Assembly: GCF_932526225.1 (NCBI RefSeq)
Contig: NC_064048.1
Location: 8,952,515 to 9,016,514, forward strand
Direction: 5' to 3'
Length of the DNA stretch: 64,000 bases
Source of the DNA: Nematostella vectensis
Lineage: Eukaryota > Cnidaria > Anthozoa > Actiniaria > Edwardsiidae
The notes beneath the pieces are model-generated. The model ran no database searches. It worked only from the letters and a program-made list of their open reading frames with translations, and was not told the DNA's origin. A program made the translations under genes and the position numbers. Positions within the stretch are counted from its first letter, which is position 1. The number at the start of each line of letters is the position of its first letter. Shown here in pieces: positions 36,101 to 46,800 of the stretch.

Positions 36101-36832
36101 TTTTCTTTGTGAGTTTAGAATACTTGCTACATATCGAGACGGAAACACCCCGCACTGCCCAGTCCGCAAATTCGTCCCTTCGCACCACAAATCTTCACAG
36201 GTTTGATACACCATCATTGGATCACCTTCATCAAGGTTGATTTCATCGTTATGGCGCATAATAAACTTGTGGGTTGCAACGTGAGTTTGTTTCAACTGTC
36301 CCGTTGGGCTCAACCCTGACTCATCAGTGGAACTATGTGACCCTGATGAGCAAGCAGATATATCAGAGACCCCATCTGAATTAGGATCACCTCCTCTCTG
36401 GCATCGATAGTTTTTCATTTCACTCTGCACTTGAGAGTTATGATTCTTAGGGATATTCTTTCGAGGGTCTCGGTTTACCGGTTGTTTTGACATGGCAACA
36501 GTCCCATTTCCTCTTGAAAAAGGTAGCCGACATCGCCTGAGTATCCCCGGGCTGTGCGAGTAACTTACGATTCTTTGATTGGAATTATTCGCTTGTCTCG
36601 AACCATGATGTCTCACTTCCTGTTCGCTAGCTGGGAAAAGCCCTACGCTTTCTAAATCATCCGGTTCGTTATAAATGTCATGAACTAAAGTATTTATTCC
36701 GTGCGTAATTTGTCCAAGGTCCTCTCTATACTCTTCGTTATTTGGATATCCAGACGTATAATCCTGTTGTTCTTGTGATTGTCTCCTCCGCGTAGACTTT
36801 GGGGTTGCAGCTGCTCCATTAGAATTCAACAT
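29817..36832 (-). CDS. JIP1/2-like scaffold with SH3 and PTB domains
   Basis: Homologue of JNK-interacting proteins, which scaffold MAP-kinase modules and link cargo to kinesin-1. Exons (minus order): 36832-36094, 35507-35450, 33239-33173, 32938-32825, 31992-31927 (66 nt, possibly alternative), 31143-31070, 30912-30814, 29892-29817. Phases are continuous, giving 430 aa. The SH3 domain at about 183-236 (KFIMRHNDEINL ... CGVFPSRYV) matches the JIP SH3. The PTB domain starts at FLGSVEVKYYKGNDVLC and includes FCGCHPNNTR and YFAFITKHPEEPRFACHVF; the C-terminus ends GDDFYVD, like the family's acidic aromatic tail that binds kinesin light chain. The N-terminal 180 residues are low-complexity and polar, and I see no JNK-binding motif of the RPKRPTTLNLF type. 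It is much shorter than vertebrate JIP1 (about 710 aa). The first small exon (35507) is supported only by splice motifs and phase. Confidence 0.85.
29993..30069. repeat. Inverted repeat with four octamer-like motifs
   Basis: Arms 29993-30020 and 30042-30069 are complementary over 28 bp with one mismatch, around a 21-bp loop. Each arm holds two overlapping ATGCAAAT-type octamers, the consensus POU-domain binding site. It lies in the last intron of the JIP-like gene, about 100 bp upstream (in transcript order) of the last exon. Confidence 0.6.
30090..30270. repeat. C/G-rich dispersed repeat fragment
   Basis: A tract of repeated CCCCCC and AAAATGTG/AATTGTGACC blocks. Similar blocks recur at 30710-30780 (CCAAAAAATGTGACCCCCG) and, in inverse sense, in the element at 43669-44709. 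It is probably a terminal fragment of a related transposon. The open frames across it are not coding. Confidence 0.45.
31207..31509. mobile_element. Foldback MITE in a JIP-like intron
   Basis: The terminal arms, about 115 bp each, pair from TTACCGTCGAATCCG on the left through GTTGTATCGCGAC, TTTTCTGTTCCG and AAGCCAATCAGA to their complements on the right, ending CGGATTCGACAGTAA. Arms show scattered mismatches; the centre is about 75 bp. It has no ORF and sits upstream of the exon at 31070-31143. Confidence 0.75.
32108..32133. repeat. Poly-G tract (26 G)
   Basis: An uninterrupted G-run in a JIP-like intron, one of several long G or C homopolymers in the window (others near 33120, 45785 and 15490). 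Length is likely to vary and may be misassembled. Confidence 0.8.
32640..32785 (-). repeat. Two partial copies of JIP-like exon 4 with donor
   Basis: The 3' part of exon 4 and its splice donor (32825-32881) is repeated at about 32734-32785 and more weakly at 32640-32681. The shared block is GTGTTGTACCACACTT on plus, with TTACCTCTTCTG (donor side) in the nearer copy. The nearer copy keeps a GT donor (AAGAG|GTAAAA). The exon 4 frame stays open through this copy, but using its donor would change the reading phase. Confidence 0.55.
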
Positions 36833-37875
36833 TTCGCGAGGATTTCACCAAGATCCATGTCAAAACTCAACACATTACAAAACGGTCGGGAAATAGTACG
36901 AAGATAGCTCCTTTTCTCGCGTGAAACTGCGAGAAACTTAAACATACATCAATTTAAGTTCTTAAAACAAACCCCAGCAAGTATTAGCACCAAGGAATGA
37001 ATAAATAAAATGATTGTGAAGCTTTCAGAGCGATTCAAGTGTCGCCGAGAGAAGTATCAAATTTCGCAGGACACCTAACCTCAAATCCAAGAGCTTTCAG
37101 TTTATGTGAGTTTTTCCAGTCACTTCCATTCAGAATGTTTCGTCATTTGAGACCGAAAGTTGTATGATTAAAAAAAGAATAGCCTGGCGATTTAAAGTCA
37201 AAATAATAAGAACAAAAGAAAGCGTTTGACGTCTGTTTTGAAAACAGAATGAAAATAAAGACATGTGCGCGAGTGTGAGCTTTCAAGTCTGGGGGGAGGA
37301 GGTGGGGAGGAGCTGTTCTATTGTTTTAACCCGATTTTCGTATTTCCCTCCATTTACGATTTGATCTTCTGTATAGAAAAAATACTATTTTGTTCTTTGG
37401 AAATCCTTTGCACACAGACAAAATCAATGACCTAAGAGACATGTTTAAAAAGCCTAATGTTAAAATATTGTTGGGCTCCCTGTGTACAGGTACCATGACT
37501 CTCCCTCCCTTCCCTAGCAAGACAAAAAATTATCATGCTTCTTGTGTGAGGGAATGGTGAGAGGAAAATATATTCCATTTTTTTAAAAACATAGCAAAAA
37601 AGACATGCGATAGACGTTATCGTAATCAAATCTGATTCAGAGCTATTAGTTGAAATATGCATTCTTGTTTGCCTTACCTAATGTCAGGGGAACATGTTTT
37701 CCTGCTAATATATTTCTTTTGTATAAAAATTCATTACGACCCCTCCCCCCAAAGTAATGAAAGGTCGGTCACGTTGTTGGCAACGGGCAAACAAGCGTTA
37801 TATGCTAACGAACTACTAAAGTATCAGAACAAACGACAATAAAATCTCTTAATAGAGGAAAATGAGGTGCGAAAC
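36833..37875. promoter_or_regulatory. Divergent intergenic region (head-to-head genes)
   Basis: The 1-kb spacer lies between the start codon of the JIP-like gene (minus) and the start codon of the F5/8C gene (plus), so it must carry both promoters or one bidirectional promoter. I see no strong TATA box. A G-rich patch lies near 37289 and poly-T runs near 37570. An ATG at 37862, 14 nt before the chosen start and out of frame with it, would form a short overlapping upstream ORF for the plus gene. Confidence 0.5.
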
Positions 37876-40800
37876 ATGCCGGCTCTTACAGAAATACAGC
37901 GTCCACAGTCTCAATTATCACAGAAACGAGGATATAGACTTACTTTGAGCGAATCCGCGAGGAAAAAGCAACAAGAAAACACAAGCTTGCAAGAAAAATG
38001 CACATTTGACAACAAAGTAAACACTTCGGTGGTAAGAACTTCAGCAAACTTTTATTAATTGAGATCTAAGTGTTTAAAGATCGTCCCCTTAGAACCATTA
38101 GGAACATGAAATGTTATTTGATTCTAAATTCCCCTTCTGGTTTCCAAGATTAGATCTGTTGTTGATGAGAAGAGCCTGACTTCACGATATTTTTTTTACC
38201 GCCGCATTCTTCCTAGCTAGTCTTGAATGAGTTAATATTTGTCCTAATTCTTAGACGCTTTCGTTGCGAATCCACATGTTTAGTGTCTTTCGCTATATAT
38301 TCATTGGAGTCAGTTAACACAACCGCACGCTTTGGTTTGCGAATATAGACTCCAATGAATATATAGCGAAAGACACTAAATTCATTATCAATAACGTCAT
38401 CTCTGTTATATGATACTTAAGTAGAGTGTGTTAATACACTACATCCCTCCCCTTTTAGATAAGAAAATCTAAACAAACCGCAAGAACGACCACTAGTGGT
38501 TGACAATGTAGTCAGCAAACTTGGCTGGTGGCTTCCGCACTCGTACGCTCCGTCTGACTTCAGGTGCGGAAGTTTCAGTCGCCATAGTAACCTTATCTGG
38601 CCCTGTATGCTCTGTTTCCGGTTCAGGCTCTGAAACTTCTACTTCAGTATCGGGTTCTGCTACTTGTACTTTCTTCGCGAACGGAACATTCCGCCTAACA
38701 GTACTTTCATTCTCCTTTGATTGCGCTATCATGTCTGGACCATTAAGGTTGATTACCTTGTACTTTTCTGGTCGGAAATTCGGTTGTAATTTACCTTTTG
38801 TCTCATTCCGCATTACTACTATATCTCCTTCCTGAATGTTGCTATCCGCCGCCTTCTTGTCTGCATAGTCTTTCATCTTTAGCTTATACTCCATATCTCT
38901 TTCTCTTGCCACTTCTGGAATGGCAGCAGCTGAATAATCTAACTGTGGTAGCGCTTATTCCTCATTTCTCTTCGGAACATCAAAGAAAAGGGAGTGCACC
39001 TAGTACTTGTATGCAGAGTTGACCTGTATGCTACTAGGAACTTCCTAAACTCTTTCTGAAGATCCTTTTACTCTACTGTGGCTATTTTAAGTATCTTCTC
39101 TATGATTCTGTTAGTCCTCTCTATGAGACCATTTGCCTGTGGCCACAACAGAGTAGTTGACACCCACTTGATGCCATTGCTTTTAAGGTATGCCTCAAAC
39201 TCTACCGAAGTGAACTGTGGCGCATTGTCTGACCTAAGGGCTTCTGGGTAACCAAATCTCGTAAAAATGGCATCCAGAAAATCTATAACTGCCCCTGTCT
39301 TAGTAGATCTGAGCAATGCTGCCTCAAAGTACCTACTGAAGTAATCAATTATCACTATAACGTAACAACCATCTGGAAGTGGGCCTAACAAGTCTGTACT
39401 ACAAAACTTCCAGGGTGATGTTGGCATCTCTGTTGTTGCTATGGGAACTGGTCTGTCATAACTAGACACTAGCTGGCATGACTGACATGATTTACACAGT
39501 TTCTCTATGTCCTTATCAATGCCTACCCACCACACTGTGCTTCTTAGACGTTGTTTACACTTGACAATACCCTGGTGTCCCTCATGAGCTAGCCTTAAAA
39601 CTCTATCTTGTAAACTAGGTGGAATGAATATCCTTTTTCCTCTCAAGATTACACCGTCACTCTCACTGAGCTCTGATCTGACTGCTTTGATGCTTGTTGA
39701 ACATTTCTCCCATCTTCCTGTCCTAATTGCTTCCTTGACTACTTGTACAACCTCACATTCATCTGAACTGGCCTTGATTTCATGCCATGACATAGCTTCC
39801 GGCACTGCCTCCTGAACAATTATAGAAATATACTCCCTAGTATCATCTCCTACAGGAAACTCTACATTGCCTCTGCAGCTCAACCTAGACATCGGGTCGG
39901 CAATATTAGACTCGCCTGGCCTATAAACTATCCTAAACTTATAAGGTACTAATCGTAAACTCCACCTTTCTAATCTAGGTGTCGACTTAGAATTAGCATT
40001 GTTAAAGATGTGTGTAAGTGGCTATGATCCGTGACTAACGTGAACTGTATACCTAACAGATACAATCTGAAATGCTCACACGCCCACACTAAAGCCAAAG
40101 CTTCTCTCTCCGTCTGTGAATATCTACTCTCCACATCTGACAAACTACGGTGTCCATAAGCAACTACCTTTTCAGTTCCTCCCTGCTTCTGTATCAAAAC
40201 TGCCCCAAGCCCTACAGGACTAGCACCCGCCACTACGAGAGTTTCTGCCTGCCTATCAAAATAAGCTAAGGTCTCGCTGGCACTCATCACACGCTTGATA
40301 GTCTGAAAACTATCTTCTTGTCTGGGGGTCCACTCAAAGGTCACTGACTTCCTAGTAAGTTCCCTTAAAGGCGAGAAAAGTGTTGCTAAATCTGGGATAT
40401 ACCTGCCTACATACTTAACTAAGCCTAAGAATCCACGTAGCTCTGTTACATTAACTGGCGCTCTAGCATTGACTATGGACTCCACTTTGCCTGGGTCTGC
40501 AGCTATCCCTTTGTCAGAAATTACGTGTCCTAAAAACGTAACCCGAAGATAAACCAAACCGACACTTCTCCGGATTAAGGGTTAACCCGCTCTCTGTTAA
40601 TCTTTCCATAACACTAGTTAGTCTTTTCTTGTGTTCAGCCTGATCTTTACCAAATACCATTATGTCATCTGCCAAGTTTAACACTCCTGGCAATCCAACT
40701 AACACCTTCTGCACTGTATACTGATATACCTCTGGTGCACTGCAAATTCCCACACCTAACCTCTTCATGCGAAATAATCCTACATGGGATATGAAAGTGG

Positions 40801-43800
40801 TTACGTCTCGCGATTCCTCCTCTAATTCTAACTGAAAAAATCCTTGGTTAAGGTTTAACTTTGAGAAAACTGTAGCACCATTAAGCTCAACTAGCATTTC
40901 CTGCATAGTCGGAATCGGATACCTTTCGCTGGTTAACTGCCTGGTTAACCTTCCTCAAATCAATGCCACATCCTAATTTCCTCATTTGCCTCAGGAATTA
41001 CCACAATAGGGCTTACCCATCTCGATGCTACACCTTCCACTGGTTCGATTATGTCTTCCTCTTGTAGTCTTTTCAGGAGATCCGCCACCTTGTCTCGATA
41101 ACCGAATGGCAATCGTCTTACTGGCTGAGCAACCGGTTCCACCTTATCGTCAATGTGTAACTTAACCTTATTTCCCTTTAGTTTGCCCACCCGTGAAAAG
41201 CACTCTGGAAATTTAGACTTCATTTCCGAACCTAGGCTAGTGTTACATTGATGTTCTTGTTTTGAAACTGAATTTACATGTAATAATTGTAGCTTCTTAG
41301 CAGTATTATGACTAATCAAATTGCTAACTGATGCATTGCCATCAAAAACATAAAATGTTGCAACACATTTCCGGCTAAAGATACTAACTTCCGTTTCAAA
41401 TTCGCCTTTCAGCTTAAGCGCGTCCTCTTGATCAAAAGCATACAATTTCTTGCTGGTTTTCCTAAGCGAAACATTACTCTTAATTTCCTCGTAAAGCTTA
41501 CTTGAAACAATATTCGCCGCTGCCCCGGAATCAATAATAGACGGAAAACTCTTTCCCTCGACTATCGCCTGACACATAGGAGTCTCCCTGAGTTGCCTAA
41601 TCTCCTCATCTACAGAAAATAAATGGGTCACCCCCACTGTCCTTATCTGCTGACTCTTCCGTTATCTGGTGTTGAATTCCACCGCGCACGTCCTCGTCCG
41701 CGCACGTCCTCGTCCACGCACAGCATGAGATTTCAACTCTCCTCCTTTGCAAAATTTCGACTTTGCAAAATGTCCTACGACTCAACAGTTGTTGCATTTC
41801 TTTCCCAATACTTTACAGACCTTGTCGCTGGACCGGTGCCCTTTTCCTCCGCAGCGATAGCACTCTACTTCGGACTTTACGTTGGAAATTCCACTTTGCT
41901 GTTCGATTGGGGGGGTGTCGACTTTTCCTCCACGTGCTGAATCTTCAAACAGCAAAAACGTGTTTGCCAACTGAATCGCCTGGGCCAAAGTTAGATCGTT
42001 CCCCTTCTTCAAAAGTTTCCGCTCTATGCCACTGTGGTTTAAACCAGATATAAACTGTTCAACGAGGTTCTCGTTTAAAGTCTCTCCGGTAAACCCGCAA
42101 TGTCGGATTGTATTCCGCAATCTTACCTCGAAAGCCGCCACACTTTCGTTTTCTTCCCTCTTTACTGCACGGAATTTCGTCCTCTCAAGTCGCGTATTCC
42201 GCACGGAACCATAATGCTCCATTAACTTTTCCTTGAGGACTTTGAATTCCACCGTTTTAAGTACTTCGGGCGACACTAGATCCCTCAGTGTTTCATACTG
42301 CCCCCCAGTTAGTCCGCAAAGGAGAAGCGCAACCTTGCTTTCCTCTGGAGTCTTCATCAAATCCCAATAACATTCCAACCGCTCCATATAGCTATCGATG
42401 TCACCAACTCCTGTATAAGTTGGGACAGGGACGCCCTGTGCCATCTGCTGGGCCATGATCCCGAATCGCTCGTCGCCAATTAGTGTCTTTCGTCATTTAG
42501 TGTCTAACGTCATCTCTGTTATATGATACTTAAGTAAAGTGTGCTAATACACTACAACATGTAATAAAGTTTAGCAGTTCCGTAAACCCAAACCTATACT
42601 GCACAGAATCGTGACAGAGGTTTGAAAATTAATTTAGCGCATTGACCCCTCAACCGGCCTGTACCGGCTTTGGGAAGTACCCACAACCCAAAAAATTCAT
42701 AGATGCAAAATTAACACAACAAGATGAAGATACTCAGGCATCAGTATAAGGGATAAATGGTCTTGAAGATATTCATCCAACCAAGGTGTTGGCAACTTCT
42801 CTTAAGCCAAATAATAGCACCGGTTCTTTGACAAATTTCAAATCGAACAAGGAAAGAAAAGCAGAATCACCCCTCTCAATAAAACGCCCAAAATACCACA
42901 CAAGGGAAAGAGGTCAGCAAACACAGCTCAAGACACAAATAGATACCTTGATTCTGATCCTCCAGGTTCATTTCCATGGCCTCAAAACACAATGTCCACT
43001 CCTTGAAGGCTTGTAAAACCACGAAGATGCCTTTACGGATTGCAAAGCATTCTGGGAGATCCAAGGAAAAATTCACGATCTCTTGATTTTCTGCCGCTGT
43101 GTCTAAATACAGACAATTAGTCAATATTACAAAGCATATTGTTAACGCCACCCACAATTAAGCTTTATTCATAAGCTATTAGCTGTGTTTCGATTAAGCC
43201 TCTTAGACTTTTAGTGAAAGCTTAAACTACAATAGCATTCTTTTTTGGTTATCATGTTTATAGGTAAATCATGGAGTAGATAAGAAGTTTCTGTTTAAGT
43301 TAGTGCATTGCATATGAAATATATTTCTATTAATTTTTAAGGAGGACCATAGGAGAATCTTATTTCAAGACAGAGTACAACACCATAGAAGCCAGGACTA
43401 TTTTAGAGATGCCATTCATAGTCGAAGCTATAGCAGTTGTGCAGGTCCGTCACCTTTACCTGCACCAACTGCATGCCCCACCCACACCCATCCCTTAGAT
43501 GGAAGCCATCGCTTGCCAAGGTGGATTTCAGCTTTGGGCCTGTGGCTTACAACAAAGCAGGTATGTGAACTTGAAAACTTAAAAAGAGGGAGGAGTTAGT
43601 AGACAGATTGATTGACTGACCAACAGCTGAATAGACAGATAGAGCTGTTGTGCAGCCAGGGATAAGGCAAGGGTCATTATTTTATGGGCGGGGGCTGTTA
43701 TGTTTGGGGCGAGGGTTGCAATTTTTTGAGTGCCGATTTTGGGGAGGGCCTCAATTTTTAATAAGGGTTTAGGGGAGGGCCTTATTTTTTGAACAGGTAT

Positions 43801-46800
43801 TCTGATCAATTCCGGAGCCTCCTAATTGTCTGGAATTTACATATGAAGAAAACGTTGTCGAAAACGTTGTCGTTCTGGAAGTCTGGTACATAGGAAACAT
43901 AGTTTCTTTTCAGAGACTTTCTCCATTGACTAAAGATGGCCACTATCACTGTTTTCTCTCTTAACTACATATCGTAAAGTTTACGAAGCACCTGCATTAC
44001 GGCGACCTTAAAATGACAAGAATCGTGCAGTTTTTCCAAAAAAGAAATATATTATATAGTTTCCTTATATGGAAGTGACCACGTTTGGAAAAAAAGGACA
44101 ATTTTTTTGCTAAATATTCTTGATATGAAAAAATTTTCTAGGGAGAACCCCAGACAGCCTAAAAATGCAATAAGTAAATATGATGGTCCTGTTGCCTGCA
44201 CTTTCATGACTTCTGTTTGGCTGCAATTCTATTTGTTTTATCTTTTAAGGTTTGATTTTTCAAATTTCCATTCATGTCGCCGCCACTTACTTTTCAGATT
44301 GGTACGAAAATACTCAATATATTATTACCTAATTTTTTTTAGGAATAATGACAATAATGACAAACATTTCATGGTGGAGTATGCCCCCGGACCACTTGAT
44401 ATGGGCTTGAAATCAACACTGCTCTTAACTTGAGGATGTTAAAAGGCCGGCTCTGCTGCTCTGCTTATTATTATTATTTTTTAAACATGGCACCGTAGCT
44501 GCACTGCTGTAGAGTGCTTATACAAACATAATCAAGACGAAGTCAATGGATTTTGAATCTTTTTGTTCTGGGGGAGGGCCTAAATTTTTGGTTGCCTTTT
44601 TAGGGGAAGGTTGCCATTTTTGGGCTTTAAAGTGGGGGAGGGTCAAAATTTTTGAACCAGAAAAAAATTCAATTTAGCAGCCCCCCCCCCCCGATAAATA
44701 ATGACCCTTCCCTTACATGCAAAGGGGTGTACAGGCGTAGTTATTGTATTGAAAATTGTCTAGTATTTAGGCCTTTTTTATCAATAAAATACCTCTTATT
44801 TTTAGAGTTTCATTGTCTCTTACTGTAGCTACTGTATACCCTTGTGGGTGAATGGACATATGGACTGAATGTTCATATTATTCCACATTATTCTTATAGG
44901 GTGTATTTTATATTTAAAATTTCGTTATTCCCTTTTCATCAGAAAGCTTTATTCTACCAGAGCTTCACCCGACATCTTGAGCTATTAGATCCTTCCAAAC
45001 GAAATGCCTTGGTAAGTCCTACACTGCGTTTTCAAGTATATTTTACTGATAAAATGGGCCATGACCAGCATTAATTGCCCTTAGTGCTGTTCCTTATTAT
45101 TCTCCTTTATGTTTAAAAAAAACATCTGGCCCCAATATAGGCTCCCACCCAAGGTATCTGAGTAGGCTGAGTTTCCCCTTAATCTAATGTAGTGGACCAT
45201 TTTTTTCTTAATAATCCCTATAATGACTTCCAGTAACTGCAATATTCTTTGGAAGAATGGCGCTACAGTACTTTCTTGTCGAGTGGGTTGGTTGTTCAGA
45301 ATCCCCAGAGTCCTCATCTGTCTTCAGGCTTGCATAGATAGGGGAAAGAGGCTGAGACACACAAGCCCCTTGAAATTAACGTTTTATATACAAGTTCTTC
45401 CTTACGTACAAACTGTATCCTAAAATTTTGATTTGCTGTGAATAGGACCCACTCCCTCATGTGTCCCGATGTTGTCATGCACGCACACTATCAGCACTCC
45501 AAAGACAGCGAAGACGACTCAAACTTGAAGAAGAATACAAAACACAAGAGGTAGGGCTCACTTCTCTGCAGCCACCTGTGTTATCTGGGTAGAGAGGAAG
45601 GCGGGGACAGGAAGGAGTGGTGTTTGAGATACACATCTGAACAACACTTTGCTACAAAGGAGACTAGTAAAACCTAGCCTGAGTATCGGCGGGACAACTA
45701 ATTATCTTGTTTCTAAAGGTTATATTCTATCCTTTTTGTAACCTCCATCAGGCAGTCGAAATCAAACACAGGATTTTAAGGCCGGGGGGGGGGGGGGGGA
45801 GAGGGGGTTTCGTATACCTATAATGCGAACCATTTTCCCTTAGGTAGCTCGCAGCGGTACTCAATTTTCCAAAGCGGACCTTTCAGTCCAGTAGGGGTTC
45901 TTCCGAACCCCCCCTGGCTACAGGCCTGATCAACGTTATCCTTTTGTGGCAAAAGTGACAGGAATAGGTGGCAGCCGATAAATATAATTTACATTGTTAT
46001 GGAAAATGTCAAATCTTTCAGCGTTTTATTCGTCTTCTTGAGCGATTTGCAAAAATCACTGAGACCTGGGAGCGAATCAAGAACCAATCAGAGGCGCTTG
46101 GAATGGAACACCAAAATCGCCTCAACAACTTCAAGAAGTTTAAAGGTAAGTCTTGTATTGTGTGCCACTTGAGAAGGTTGTGACATCAGAGAAGGTGTGA
46201 TTTTCAAATGGGTAGGGTGAGGGAGGGGGAATATTGTTGGCTGTTAGGTTGTATTTCCCTTACTTATGATGAACAAAATCAGGCTTCGTCACGAAAAAGG
46301 CCACACACGACAGAATGATGGGCGATGACGTGGGTTTCTAAGACAGCGTCCCTAGAATGTTACATAATCAATATTACAAAATAATCAAATAATACGTTAT
46401 TGTTAAAACTCTTTTTAGATAACTACAAAGACCCAGCGGAGATTCTACGCAAGAAGCGTGAGGAAAGGGAGCGACAGGAGAAAGAAAGACGTAAAGCCCT
46501 GAAAATCGAACGAGAAAAGGAACAGGAGAGGCAAGGGATAATCTTACCAGAAATTATATATTCTGATTACGATGAAGAGATGCGTGAATTACTAGCCGCC
46601 ATGACGGAATCTTCGGAGTCAGTTACTGAGAATGAACTTGAAAGTATTGACAATACGGGTCTGATGGTGCCTGAGGTCAGCAAGGAGGAAACAGAAAAGC
46701 CGCCAAGCTCAAGCCCTCAACCTGTGCATGAAGATGTGACTAAAGACACTCCAAGATCGCCTTCAGTAGAGGTAGTGCGTCAGTCTTCACTTTCATTCCT

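Larger units (their letters stand above)
38280..42556 (-). mobile_element. Degenerate Gypsy (Ty3-type) LTR retrotransposon
   Basis: A 4.28-kb element in the first intron of the F5/8C gene, transcribed on the minus strand against the host gene. It is flanked by the 6-bp repeat ACATGT (38274-38279 and 42557-42562). Order on minus: 5' LTR, primer-binding-like TGGCGACG, gag with zinc knuckles, protease, reverse transcriptase, RNase H, integrase, polypurine tract AAAAGGGGAGGGA, 3' LTR. Protease-before-RT and integrase-last order fits Ty3/Gypsy. Several frameshifts, stops and substitutions at catalytic positions show it is inactive. LTRs are very short and unequal (77 and 164 bp). Confidence 0.9.

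Noticed and set aside
38521..38835. Plus-strand ORF opposite the Gypsy C-terminal region
   Set aside because: It is the antisense shadow of the minus-strand pol frame.
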